DNA of 64,000 nt. Origin: Sulfitobacter sp. F26169L. Lineage in GTDB: Bacteria > Pseudomonadota > Alphaproteobacteria > Rhodobacterales > Rhodobacteraceae. Below, piece by piece: positions 1 through 8,486 of this stretch. Below the pieces are notes generated by a model that worked only from the letters and a program-made list of their open reading frames with translations, was not told where the DNA came from and ran no database searches. The number at the start of each line of letters is the position of its first letter. Position 1 is the first letter of the stretch. Both the position numbers and the translations under genes were made by a program. The stretch lies in contig NZ_JAPMLP010000013.1 in the NCBI RefSeq assembly GCF_026410285.1, positions 1-64,000 on the forward strand, given 5' to 3'.

Positions 1-463
1 TTCGGGCCAACACCGCTCAGTAAAATCAAGGAGGGAACCATTCGCCCCGTGATACAGGGCCCAGAAAACCATGAGTTTTTCAACAGAATACGGACAAAGC
101 GGAAGTTTGCAGGTGCAGCTGTCGCCGGCGCAGCATTTTCTCCGAAACGGACGTTCGAAAGGGCAATTTGGAGCAAATCTCAAGCTGACCTTTCGCTGTA
201 ATCCGTTCCCAAAACCGAGATGCGGATAAAACGGGCTTTCGCCACAGTTGCACCTACGCCCAGTCTGGACACTGTTTGTAGCCTTCGATGTGGTCTCGTG
301 GCTGAAATGGATGTGTGAATGCACCATTGCCACATAAAAAATGTCCAAAGGTTCTATTCACTTGGAAGCTATACGGCCGTCGTTCCGCTGTTCCCGACTA
401 TCAAAAAATATGAACATATCCGAATGCTGTGGAAACCTTCATCAATGTAGCTCACGGGCTGTA
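1..463. other. No gene recognised
   Basis: This stretch downstream of the cytosine deaminase gene contains only short open frames with no recognisable protein family, and I see no RNA gene or clear terminator. Confidence 0.5.
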
Positions 464-907
464 TCATTCAGCAATATCTTCTGCCCAGAGCGTCGGTTTT
501 TCTGTGATGAAACGTTGCATCAGGGCGATGCAATCAGGATCATCTGCAACAATCACCTCCACGCCTTTGGACCGCAGGAAATCTTCGTTGCCGCCAAAGT
601 TTGTGTTTTCGCCTATCACCACACGGGGGATGCCGAATTGGATGATTGTCCCGGTGCACATCATGCAGGGGCTCAGCGACGTGTACAGCGTCGTGTCGCG
701 GTAGGTTTTCTGTCGTCCCGCTTTGCGCAGTGCGTCCATTTCGCCATGAGCAATCGGATCACCTTTTTGTACGCGTTGATTGCGGCCTTGGGCAACAACC
801 TCTCCGCCACGTGCCAGAACGGACCCAATCGGGCAGCCGCCTTCGTCAAATCCGGCTTTGGCCTCGTCATAGGCGATGCGCAAAAGGCGTGTGTCATCTG
901 CGTTCAT
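464..907 (-). CDS. Cytosine deaminase, fungal FCY1 type
   Basis: A 147-residue zinc-dependent deaminase of the CMP/dCMP/cytosine deaminase superfamily, expected to hydrolyse cytosine (or a related amino-nucleobase) to uracil and ammonia in the cytoplasm. The zinc and catalytic residues are visible: H54 and E56 in an HGE motif and the PCMMC motif with C81 and C84. The C-terminal end (WAEDIAE) and the conserved VVIGEN segment resemble yeast cytosine deaminase rather than the bacterial CodA amidohydrolase. Length matches the yeast family (about 158 residues). The ATG lies inside the 3' end of the upstream deacetylase gene (14-base overlap), so the two are probably translated together as the last genes of the transporter operon. 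Substrate is inferred from family resemblance; another amino-purine or pyrimidine is possible. Confidence 0.82.
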   Translation of the reverse strand: MNADDTRLLRIAYDEAKAGFDEGGCPIGSVLARGGEVVAQGRNQRVQKGDPIAHGEMDALRKAGRQKTYRDTTLYTSLSPCMMCTGTIIQFGIPRVVIGENTNFGGNEDFLRSKGVEVIVADDPDCIALMQRFITEKPTLWAEDIAE

Positions 908-1805
908 CTGCTGTGTCCTTTGCCGTTAGGATTGGGCCGGAATAGTAGGGCAGCGTTTCAACAGTTGGTTGCCAAATTTCGTCCCGCTGCAATTGGTCCA
1001 TATGATCGGCAATTTGATCCAAAGTAGCAAACCAAACATCTTTTGTTTGCTGCGTCTTGGTGATCCACGCCTCCACTTGAATCCAGCGGGCCAGCCGACC
1101 GGTCAGAAAAGGATGGATAATCAGCATAAAGAACCCCCCGGCGTCGTACTGCGCGTCGAACTCCTCCCAAAACCCTTCGAGACCTTTGGACGGGGCCGCA
1201 ACAGGCATCATGTATCCGATCTCGTCATAGTGGGCAAAGGGCGGCCAGTCGTCTGTGCCCCAATGAACCGGCATCTCGTAAAGCGATCCTTTGCCGGTCT
1301 CCAGTTCGTAGGGAATGTCATCCGCCATCATTGAGCTGTCGTAGCGCATCCCGTGTTCGATCATGAGGTCCACCACTTCTTGCGTGATGTTATAAACCGG
1401 CGCGCGATAGCCACGCGGCTTTTGACCGCAGATGCGTTGATGTACATCCAGCGTGCGCTCAAACCACTCACGCTGTTGGCCACGTGTCTTGATCGGATCT
1501 TCATGTAGATACCCGTGGTGGCCAATCTCGTGACCGTCTTTCAGGATCGCCTCTGCTACATCTGGATAGGTTTCCAGACACCAGCCAGGGATAAAGAACG
1601 ACTGTTTTAGATCCAGACGACGGTAAGTATCCAGGATGCGCGGCAGGGCTACCATAGGACCATAGCGCCCCATTGAGATAGGATAAAGACGGTCGTGGCT
1701 GTCCTCAGGCGTGGCGATGTGGATCAGGCTGTCCGCATCCATATCGAATGTAATCGCTACTGCGCATTTCGCGCCGTTTGGCCAAGGGATCGGGTTGCGG
1801 ATCAC
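894..1805 (-). CDS. Polysaccharide deacetylase-family (NodB-fold) hydrolase
   Basis: A 303-residue NodB-homology protein. The metal-site motifs are visible: TFDMDAD near residue 20 (catalytic and metal Asp), HEIGHHGYLHEDP near residues 93-105 (metal His), RAPVYN near 138 and a late His in the LIIHP motif. There is no signal peptide, so it should be cytoplasmic. Cytoplasmic members close to PuuE act on cyclic amides such as allantoin rather than on polysaccharides, which would suit its position between an ABC ATPase (4-base gap) and a cytosine deaminase (overlap). The precise substrate is not established; an N-heterocycle or formyl/acetyl-amine hydrolase is the inference I favour. Confidence 0.75.
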   Translation of the reverse strand: MIRNPIPWPNGAKCAVAITFDMDADSLIHIATPEDSHDRLYPISMGRYGPMVALPRILDTYRRLDLKQSFFIPGWCLETYPDVAEAILKDGHEIGHHGYLHEDPIKTRGQQREWFERTLDVHQRICGQKPRGYRAPVYNITQEVVDLMIEHGMRYDSSMMADDIPYELETGKGSLYEMPVHWGTDDWPPFAHYDEIGYMMPVAAPSKGLEGFWEEFDAQYDAGGFFMLIIHPFLTGRLARWIQVEAWITKTQQTKDVWFATLDQIADHMDQLQRDEIWQPTVETLPYYSGPILTAKDTADERR

Positions 1806-1808
1806 AGA

Positions 1809-2894
1809 TCAATTTTCGTTCAGGACGTGTGCGCTGGCAGTGTCCCATGACAGCCAGATTTCCGCACCGCTTTTGAGGTCAAACTTAGACAACTCGCGCT
1901 CTTGCATCTGGACTTTGAACTCATGGCCTGTTGAGTTTTCCAGAAACAGCGTGACCATGGAGCCAACAAATTCCTCCGAGATCAATTTGCAATGCGCTTT
2001 GTTTCTGGCATCGGGCTCATCTATGGAAATGTGGAGCAAATCAGCCGAGATGACAAAGCTGGCTTTCTGGCCTTTGACCAAATGCACTTCCTTTGTGGGC
2101 ACAGTGAAGTCACCTGATGGCGTGGCGATACGTGCGGTGTCGTCTGACAACGACGCGACCTTGCCCGACAGGATATTATTGCGCCCCACAAACTCAGCGA
2201 CAAACTGGTTGGCTGGTTCTCGGTAGATGTCCTTGGGAGAGCCGATCTGGGCGATCTCGCCTTTGCCCATGATGATGACGCGGTCTGCCATGGCAAAGGC
2301 TTCTGATTGGGAGTGGGTGACGTAAACGAAGGTAATGCCCAACTCCCGTTGTAGATCGGTCAGGACTGCCTGCATGCGGATCACAAGGTGGGCATCAAGC
2401 GCCGAGAGCGGTTCATCCAATAACAAAATCTGTGGCTCCATGACCAGTGACCGCGCAAGCGCAACGCGCTGTTTCTGGCCGCCGGACAGAGTTGAAATAT
2501 CGCGATCCGCAAATTCCAGGATGTCCATCTTATCGAGCCATTTAAGGGCGCGTTTGCGGCGCTCGGCCTTGTCCACGCCGCGCATCTTAAGTCCGAACTC
2601 GACGTTCTCGCGGGCCGTCAGAAATGGGAACAGCGCAAGCGATTGCCAGACCAGCGGCGTGTCCCGTTCGTGCGGGGCAACATCGTTCATCACGTGGTCG
2701 TTCAGGCGGATCTCACCGACGCTGGGGGCCTCAAGTCCGGCAAGCATCCGCAAGGTTGTGGTTTTGCCACAGCCCGATGGTCCCATAATCGCCAGAAATT
2801 CACCTTCGCGGATTTCAAAATCAAGCTCTTTTACAGCAACGAAATTACCAAAATGCTTTTGGACTTTGTCAAAGACAACCAGCGGTTTGCTCAT
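1809..2894 (-). CDS. potA: Polyamine-type ABC transporter ATPase (PotA-like)
   Basis: A 361-residue ABC ATPase energising the importer encoded just upstream. Visible motifs are the Walker A GPSGCGKTT near residue 39, the Q-loop, the signature LSGGQKQR near 137, the Walker B ILLLDEPLSALD near 156 and the switch His in VTHSQSEA. The roughly 120-residue C-terminal part after residue 240 corresponds to the TOBE-type regulatory domain of the PotA/FbpC group. Its ATG overlaps the stop of the permease gene upstream (ATGA at 2891-2894), implying translational coupling. The spermidine/putrescine label is a family name; the linked nucleobase enzymes suggest that the natural substrate may not be a polyamine. 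Confidence 0.9.
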   Translation of the reverse strand: MSKPLVVFDKVQKHFGNFVAVKELDFEIREGEFLAIMGPSGCGKTTTLRMLAGLEAPSVGEIRLNDHVMNDVAPHERDTPLVWQSLALFPFLTARENVEFGLKMRGVDKAERRKRALKWLDKMDILEFADRDISTLSGGQKQRVALARSLVMEPQILLLDEPLSALDAHLVIRMQAVLTDLQRELGITFVYVTHSQSEAFAMADRVIIMGKGEIAQIGSPKDIYREPANQFVAEFVGRNNILSGKVASLSDDTARIATPSGDFTVPTKEVHLVKGQKASFVISADLLHISIDEPDARNKAHCKLISEEFVGSMVTLFLENSTGHEFKVQMQERELSKFDLKSGAEIWLSWDTASAHVLNEN

Positions 2895-3691
2895 GTTTTG
2901 ATGCTCTTTAATTGGCGGCTGGCGAAAAACACTTGGGCCAGCACAACGAGGGTCATGGAAATTAGAAATACAAAGGTGCCGATGGCGTTGACTTGCGGAT
3001 CGATGTTGCCTTGCACGATCTCAAGGATGATCACTGGCAAGGTCTTGTTCAGTCCAGAAACAAACCAGGAAACGGCGAATTCATCGAAGGAGACAGCAGC
3101 TGTCAGGAACAAGGCCGAGAAGATCGCAGGCTTGCAAAACGGAATGATGACGTAGCGCATGGTTTGCCATTCGGAGCCGCCAAGGTTCCACGCGGCTGAT
3201 TCCAGATCAGGATCCATCTGGTTCAGGCGCAACCGTATTACGGCCATGGCAAAGGGTGCGGTCAAAACGCTGTGTGCGATGATGATAGAATAAATTTGCC
3301 CCGACATGCCGATTTTCGAGAACCAGGCCAGCATTGCCAGCGCCATGATGATCAGAGGAATTGTGGGCGGCAGCAAGATCAAAGCAAGGTACGGGCCCTT
3401 AAAGCGGAAGTTGTAGCGGAAGTCGGAATAAGCGGTGCAAAACCCGAGGAAGGTCGCAATCACGGCGGTTGAACAGGACACGATCAGACTGTTCAATGCC
3501 GCTTCCCAGACATCAGGATCAGCGAGAATTTTCGCGTACCATTCTGTCGTGAACTCCCCCAATGGGATGGTGGGAAACCGTTGGGAGTTGAACGAAAAGA
3601 TCATGCTGAATACGATCGGAGCAAAGACGAAGGCAAAAACCATCGCAACGTAGATGCCCAAAATCACATTGAGAGAGCGGCTCGGGTTCAT
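2891..3691 (-). CDS. potC: Polyamine-type ABC transporter permease (PotC-like)
   Basis: A 266-residue inner-membrane permease with about six hydrophobic segments. The EAA loop that docks with the ATPase is recognisable as ESAAWNLGGSEWQT followed by a long hydrophobic stretch. The start is taken as the ATG at 3691, because it overlaps the stop of the preceding permease (ATGA, 3688-3691) and begins with a typical short cytoplasmic leader before the first membrane helix. A longer in-frame reading upstream would lie entirely inside the potB-like gene and has an implausible Arg-rich sequence. It pairs with the PotB-like protein to form the transport channel. Confidence 0.88.
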   Translation of the reverse strand: MNPSRSLNVILGIYVAMVFAFVFAPIVFSMIFSFNSQRFPTIPLGEFTTEWYAKILADPDVWEAALNSLIVSCSTAVIATFLGFCTAYSDFRYNFRFKGPYLALILLPPTIPLIIMALAMLAWFSKIGMSGQIYSIIIAHSVLTAPFAMAVIRLRLNQMDPDLESAAWNLGGSEWQTMRYVIIPFCKPAIFSALFLTAAVSFDEFAVSWFVSGLNKTLPVIILEIVQGNIDPQVNAIGTFVFLISMTLVVLAQVFFASRQLKSIKT

Positions 3692-4551
3692 TTCGCGCCC
3701 TTCTTTTTGCGGTAGGCCAAGGCGATTCCGGCAAAGGCGATGGCGAAAAGCGTAGCCATCATCATGATCGCGACCACGGCGGCGCGCGGCCACTGTTGAC
3801 CGGACTTTGTTGTATCAAGGATCAAGATCGGCAAGGTCGGTTCCTGTGACCCGCCCAGATAGAACGGGGCCACAAAGTCACCAAACGACAGGATGAAGCA
3901 AAAGATTGCAGCGATGATCAGACCCGTCTTGGATAGCGGGATGATCACCTGCCAGATGGTTCTGAAGGCGGAGCAACCCAGATTGCGCGCAGCCTCGATC
4001 AGGTTCTTGTCGATGTTGGCCATCGTAACAGTTTGCAAGATCACCACCAGAGGCAGTGTCAATGTCATGTAACCCACCAGCGTACCAAAACTGGTATTGA
4101 GCATCGTGTAGGGACCAAGGCCGATGTAACCGAGCATTCCGTTGATCACTCCGCTCTCAGATAGGATGACGAACCATGAAAAGGTACGTACCAGATAGCT
4201 GGTGAAAAACGGGATGATCAGCAGGAATATTGCCCAGCGGCGGGTGCTTTCAGAAGCGCGGAAAGCCAGTGCAAATGCGGCTGGAAAGGCGATACACATC
4301 GCACAGATGGTCGAGACCCCAGCGATGAAAACCGTGTACCAGTAGCTGTCCCAGAAATATCCGCGGCTCAGCATTTTGGACCAGTTCACAAATTCGAACG
4401 CCTCGGTCATGCGGTAATTCTTCACAAGGAAGAATGACATCGCGACCATGAAGAGAACGGGCCCGACGAAGAAGATAAACTGCCAAAATATGATGGGCAG
4501 CCGCCATGTCAGCGCATAAAGATTAAATTTTCGACCGGATGATGATAACAT
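3688..4551 (-). CDS. potB: Polyamine-type ABC transporter permease (PotB-like)
   Basis: A 287-residue inner-membrane permease with six predicted membrane segments. An N-terminal helix (LPIIFWQFIFFVGPVLFMV) precedes the ABC-2 type permease core. The EAA motif appears as EAARNLGCSAFRTIWQ near residues 191-206. It is the first permease after the binding-protein gene, from which it is separated by 71 bases containing a possible attenuator hairpin; this is a common way to express the binding protein in excess. It overlaps the PotC-like gene by four bases. Family assignment is solid, substrate is open. Confidence 0.88.
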   Translation of the reverse strand: MLSSSGRKFNLYALTWRLPIIFWQFIFFVGPVLFMVAMSFFLVKNYRMTEAFEFVNWSKMLSRGYFWDSYWYTVFIAGVSTICAMCIAFPAAFALAFRASESTRRWAIFLLIIPFFTSYLVRTFSWFVILSESGVINGMLGYIGLGPYTMLNTSFGTLVGYMTLTLPLVVILQTVTMANIDKNLIEAARNLGCSAFRTIWQVIIPLSKTGLIIAAIFCFILSFGDFVAPFYLGGSQEPTLPILILDTTKSGQQWPRAAVVAIMMMATLFAIAFAGIALAYRKKKGAK

Positions 4552-4578
4552 GTTCTAGAGGCGATCCTTTGGTAAAAG

Positions 4579-4598
4579 GGGCGACGGAACGGCCGCCC
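4579..4598 (-). terminator. Possible attenuator between binding-protein and permease genes
   Basis: A short GGGCG/CGCCC stem with a 10-base loop lies in the 71-base gap after the potD-like gene. Read on the minus strand it is followed by CTTTT. It could reduce read-through into the permease genes. The stem is only five base pairs, so the call is tentative. Confidence 0.35.
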
Positions 4599-4622
4599 GT
4601 TTTTATGTGTTCAGGGGCCCAA

Positions 4623-5765
4623 TCAGGCGTTCTTGTACTCTGACCAGAAGTCGTTCCAATCCTCGAGCCCTTGCTGCTGCGGTACATCGCGGTAATGGAT
4701 GCGGCCTTCGTTGATCAATGTGATCGGATCTTGCGCATCACCTTCGATTTGGTGCGACCGTGTGGCCTCGGCCAAGTCCGCTTCGATCAAGGCAGCGCGC
4801 CCCGCTTTGGTGACGCAGAAGCCAGGGTAGGCCGCCATCTGCGCAGATTTCACCTGACCCGCAGGGGACATCATGTATTGTATGAACTTCTTGACCTCAG
4901 ACGCCTTTTCGCTGCCCTTGCCGATGGAATAGCTCTCCGTGAATTGAATGCCGCCCTCTTTGGGAATGACTGACGCAACGGGTGCGCCGTCTTTTTCCAA
5001 GACGCCAGTGATCCAGTCACCGATGCCGACCATCGCCTGCATATCACCATTCTTGAGGCCGTTGAACGTGCCGCCGTAGTCAAAGAAACCACCGACCTGC
5101 TTACGCAGACCCATTGTGGTTTCCTGTACTGCGTCCCATTTCGCATCGTCTAGATCCCAAAGGCCAGCACCGTTGCCATTATAGAGGCTCATCATGCCCA
5201 GCGTCGGCAGGTGCCAATCAAAGTGGCCAACCTTGCCTTCAAGCTCCGGTTTCCAGAAGCATTCGTAGCTTGTCGCTTCTTCGGCAGTCACGGAATTCTT
5301 GTTGTATGAAACTCCAAGGTGACCGCCCCGCAGCATCATGGAATACATCTTGCCGTCCGCCCAATGGCCGGGGAACTGTTTGAAGTCTTCGTGCAGCATG
5401 TCGTCCAGCGGATAATCTGCCGGATTCATCTCCTCGATGTAGCCTGCAAGGTTCAACTGCTGCACAAACTCGCCGTCCGACAGGATCAGGTCATACGTGC
5501 CGGGAGGGGATTGCGCGATCAGCGCCAGCATGTTGTCGCCTCCCGCATAATATTTCGGCACGAATTTGACATTGTTTGCAGCTTCATACTCCGCAACCAT
5601 GTCAGGCTCGCCGTGGCCATACCAAGCCAGCATATTGATATCGGTTGTGGCAGCCCACGCGCGGCTGACGAAAGGAGTGGTCAGAACCGCAGCGCCGCCT
5701 GATTTGAGTAGTTGGCGGCGGCTTAGGCCATAAATTGAGGAATTCAGTGTTGGTCTAATCATCAT
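4623..5765 (-). CDS. potD: Extracytoplasmic solute-binding protein, spermidine/putrescine type
   Basis: A 380-residue periplasmic binding protein of the PotD/PotF group that captures substrate for the PotABC-like importer. The N-terminus carries a twin-arginine-type signal (SRRQLLKSGGAAVL, then a predicted cleavage after the SRAWA region), so it is probably exported folded by Tat. The mature protein begins with INMLAWYGHGEPDMV, typical of the family, and the length fits. The start could be either of two adjacent ATG codons at the 5' end. It is the first gene of the transporter block and is separated by 144 bases from the LysR gene upstream, room for its own promoter. Confidence 0.88.
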   Translation of the reverse strand: MMIRPTLNSSIYGLSRRQLLKSGGAAVLTTPFVSRAWAATTDINMLAWYGHGEPDMVAEYEAANNVKFVPKYYAGGDNMLALIAQSPPGTYDLILSDGEFVQQLNLAGYIEEMNPADYPLDDMLHEDFKQFPGHWADGKMYSMMLRGGHLGVSYNKNSVTAEEATSYECFWKPELEGKVGHFDWHLPTLGMMSLYNGNGAGLWDLDDAKWDAVQETTMGLRKQVGGFFDYGGTFNGLKNGDMQAMVGIGDWITGVLEKDGAPVASVIPKEGGIQFTESYSIGKGSEKASEVKKFIQYMMSPAGQVKSAQMAAYPGFCVTKAGRAALIEADLAEATRSHQIEGDAQDPITLINEGRIHYRDVPQQQGLEDWNDFWSEYKNA

Positions 5766-5909
5766 CTTCTCCCAGTTGATCGCCCTTCCGCTAAAAAAAG
5801 AGCCTCCGTTGCTGTGCTTAAAAGTAGGTTCTGCGCCGACTTGGAGGAATGCTATTGCAAGATCACAGTTTTGGGAAATTTATCGTTGATATGTCTGCAT
5901 AATGAACGC

Positions 5910-6794
5910 TTATCCAGGGTGTATGTCCGAAGATTGTGCTTCTAGCGTTTTTACCATCTCGTCGATCGCCGCATACCCACCTGCACCCAACTGCGCCTGT
6001 CGAGCGAACAGACCGATGTGTAAAGGGGGCAGCACGGGTAGGCCGTCTTTTTCTGTGAATTTACGCATACCGCTTTGAACTGTGGGGACGGTTAGACAGG
6101 ACAGGCCCAACCCATCTTGGACCGCACGTTGAACACCGCCAATTCCGGGGCTCGAATAGGCAATGCGCCAGCTTTTTCCTGCCAGTTTCAACGCCGTGGT
6201 CATCCGGTCCCGATACACACATCCATAAGGATGAACGACAAGTGGGATGTCGGCCCCGTCAGGGATTTCAAAGTCGGTGGCACCAACCCAATTGGGTTGC
6301 TCTTCCCAATTGCGGAACAGGAATTGCTGATCGTCCCCGTCGAACAAGGCAACCGCTATGTCGATCTCGTTACTGCGCAAGGCAGATAGCACGTTCTTGG
6401 ATAAGTCGCAGCGTATCTCGACTTGCACTTCTGAATATTGCCGGACAACGCTCGTGAGGCAGGATTGAAGCGTGTTCACGGCATAGTCTACCGGCAATCC
6501 AACGCGCAGTTTGGAAGACTCGCTTGGTTTCTCGAACTGCACCATAGCTAGATCGTTTAAACGCAGGATTTGTCGGGCGTGAACCGCCAATGCCTCGCCC
6601 CGTTCAGTTAGGGTAATTTCCTTGCCTTTACGCTCAATCAAGTCGTACCCAACCGTTTGTTCCAGCCTTTTGATTTGCAAGCTGATTGCTGGTTGCGTCC
6701 GACCGAGGATCTCAGCAGCCCGCGTGAAACTGGCTACTTCAATGACAGTTATAAAGGCCCTCAAGAGCTCTGTTGATAAATTGGTAACACCCAT
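5910..6794 (-). CDS. LysR-family transcriptional regulator
   Basis: A 294-residue LysR-type regulator. The N-terminal winged helix-turn-helix spans roughly residues 7-65 (FITVIEVASFTRAAEILGR, then QPAISLQIKRLE), followed by a helical linker and a periplasmic-binding-protein-like effector domain. It lies between the PRPP synthetase gene (74 bases upstream) and the binding-protein gene (144 bases downstream), all on the same strand. It may therefore be co-transcribed with the salvage genes and control the transporter operon, responding to the imported compound or a product. The effector is unknown. Confidence 0.88.
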   Translation of the reverse strand: MGVTNLSTELLRAFITVIEVASFTRAAEILGRTQPAISLQIKRLEQTVGYDLIERKGKEITLTERGEALAVHARQILRLNDLAMVQFEKPSESSKLRVGLPVDYAVNTLQSCLTSVVRQYSEVQVEIRCDLSKNVLSALRSNEIDIAVALFDGDDQQFLFRNWEEQPNWVGATDFEIPDGADIPLVVHPYGCVYRDRMTTALKLAGKSWRIAYSSPGIGGVQRAVQDGLGLSCLTVPTVQSGMRKFTEKDGLPVLPPLHIGLFARQAQLGAGGYAAIDEMVKTLEAQSSDIHPG

Positions 6795-6868
6795 ATTTAC
6801 AACATTAGCGACACTTATTGAGAAAGGGAAACAATAAGGACACTATATGCACGCATCGTCCTCAGACG

Positions 6869-7801
6869 CTATTCAAACAAGATGCTGACGGATTCCCCAT
6901 TTGCGATACGTGTTATGGCCTTTGCAAACATCGGTGCGATGGAAATGGTACGAATGACCGAAGATGCGCTGACCGCCTCAGTCGCACCAATCGTGTCAGT
7001 TATTACCAAAGAGGATAGATCTGATGCGTTTATCCTCTCGACTGCCTTGCCGGACAAAACGCCGTGCGTGATATACGCTGATACCTCAGCGGCGCCGCTT
7101 TCTAAGAGGGCAGTCGCAGCATTACACAAAGTGCCACCTGAATCGACGATATCGTCAACGAGAACACAGGATTTTCCAGTTACGTCGCCGATGATGTTCA
7201 TCACTTCAGAAGAACCCGGTTTGTCGCGGCGCTTGTCGACGATCGCCAAGCCGCTAGAAAGTCGCTTGGCCAATGCCCGGGCACGAACCACGCCGCCCAC
7301 ATCCGGCGACACAACCATAATATTCTCACGGCTTTTTTGTTGTTCGATGTCGCGAACGATTTCCGGCACGGCATACAGGTTGTCGGTCGGGATATCGAAA
7401 AAGCCCTGAATCTGCGCCGCATGCAAATCCATTGTCAGAACCCGATCAGCGCCTGCGTTGGTGATAAGATTCGCCACCAGCTTGGCTGAAATCGGTGTGC
7501 GTGGCGCGGATTTGCGATCTTGGCGTGCGTAACCGAAGTAAGGGATTACCGCGGTGATCCGGCCAGCCGATGCGCGGCGCAGGGCATCTATCAATACCAG
7601 CAGCTCCATCAAGTTGTCATTGGCAGGATATGATGTTGACTGGATGACATATACGTCGTCACCGCGCACGTTTTCATGGATTTCCACGAAGACCTCTTCA
7701 TCGGCGAAGCGGCGCACATTGCACTCCGCCAGCGGTACTTTCATATGTGCCGCAATCGCTTCGGCAAGCGGACGATTACTGTTTCCACAGATTAATTTCA
7801 C
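6869..7801 (-). CDS. prs: Ribose-phosphate pyrophosphokinase (PRPP synthetase)
   Basis: A 310-residue class I PRPP synthetase, transferring pyrophosphate from ATP to ribose 5-phosphate. Recognisable elements are the N-terminal [17 protein letters not shown], the ATP-binding YARQDRK near residues 96-102, the metal-binding [11 protein letters not shown] near 129-139 and the PRPP loop [12 protein letters not shown] near residue 218. Length is standard. It is the third gene of a BtpA-like, phosphoribosyltransferase, Prs block. I infer that it makes PRPP for the adjacent phosphoribosyltransferase; whether it is the organism's only prs cannot be decided here. Confidence 0.93.
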   Translation of the reverse strand: MKLICGNSNRPLAEAIAAHMKVPLAECNVRRFADEEVFVEIHENVRGDDVYVIQSTSYPANDNLMELLVLIDALRRASAGRITAVIPYFGYARQDRKSAPRTPISAKLVANLITNAGADRVLTMDLHAAQIQGFFDIPTDNLYAVPEIVRDIEQQKSRENIMVVSPDVGGVVRARALAKRLSSGLAIVDKRRDKPGSSEVMNIIGDVTGKSCVLVDDIVDSGGTLCNAATALLESGAAEVSAYITHGVLSGKAVERINASDLSSLVITDTIGATEAVSASSVIRTISIAPMFAKAITRIANGESVSILFE

Positions 7802-7853
7802 CTGTCGAGCCCCTCTTAGCTGAGTTTTCTGGAGTCTGCGCCGAGCTTAGTTG

Positions 7854-8474
7854 CTAGACCGGAAATGCCATCTCGGGTTTGTAAGTCTTAAAGCTTTCGA
7901 GATACTGGGCGTTGGCCTGCCGCTGCCACTCTGTGTCCGGTTGAATGGCAGTGACGCACTTGTATTTCTTGCGGTATTCTGCGGTGTTTTTGTTGTCTTC
8001 CATGACAATCGCAACCATGCCGGCCACTTTGCCCTTTTGCTGTTCAACCAGCTGCACAGCACCGTGCATTGTGCCGCCGGTTTCGACCCACTGATCCACA
8101 AGCAGGACCCGCGTTTCCGGTGCAAAGGCTGGCAAACGCATCTCCATCGCTTGGGTCTGGCCGGAGTAGTTGGTCATCGACGCAATATCTGTGTCAACAC
8201 ACAGCTTGCCAGTCTTGCGGATTGGCAAAAAGCCTCGCCCGATCCGCGCAGCAATGCCAGCGGCCAGAACAAACCCCATTGCGTCAAGCCCAGCCACAAC
8301 GTCAATATCATCTGGGTTCAGATCAGCACAAAGATCATCCAGCAGATCGTGATAGGCTTTGCCGTTGATGTAAATCGAGGTCGGGTCCAGCCATGCAAAT
8401 TTGTCGCCCTTTGTGTTCGGCGCCATAAGCGAGAAGTACCAACGGTCGTCTCTGGGTCCTTTGTCATGTGTCAT
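7854..8474 (-). CDS. Phosphoribosyltransferase, adenine phosphoribosyltransferase-like
   Basis: A 206-residue type I phosphoribosyltransferase expected to join PRPP to a nucleobase with release of pyrophosphate. The PRPP loop lies at residues 123-136 (VLLVDQWVETGGTM), where canonical adenine enzymes have two adjacent acidic residues (VDDLLATGGT). Here the second is Gln, while a downstream Glu is retained. The hood region before it (GLDAMGFVLAAGIAARIG) matches the adenine phosphoribosyltransferase pattern. The protein is about 25-30 residues longer than typical Apt at its N-terminus. It starts 12 bases after the BtpA-like gene and is followed by prs, a logical pairing of PRPP producer and consumer. 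The base used is not known. Confidence 0.78.
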   Translation of the reverse strand: MTHDKGPRDDRWYFSLMAPNTKGDKFAWLDPTSIYINGKAYHDLLDDLCADLNPDDIDVVAGLDAMGFVLAAGIAARIGRGFLPIRKTGKLCVDTDIASMTNYSGQTQAMEMRLPAFAPETRVLLVDQWVETGGTMHGAVQLVEQQKGKVAGMVAIVMEDNKNTAEYRKKYKCVTAIQPDTEWQRQANAQYLESFKTYKPEMAFPV

Positions 8475-8486
8475 ATCATATTCTCC

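Noticed and set aside
1809-5765. Calling the ABC transporter a dedicated spermidine/putrescine importer
   Set aside because: Family membership is clear, but the linked genes act on nucleobases, so I kept polyamine-type as a family name only.
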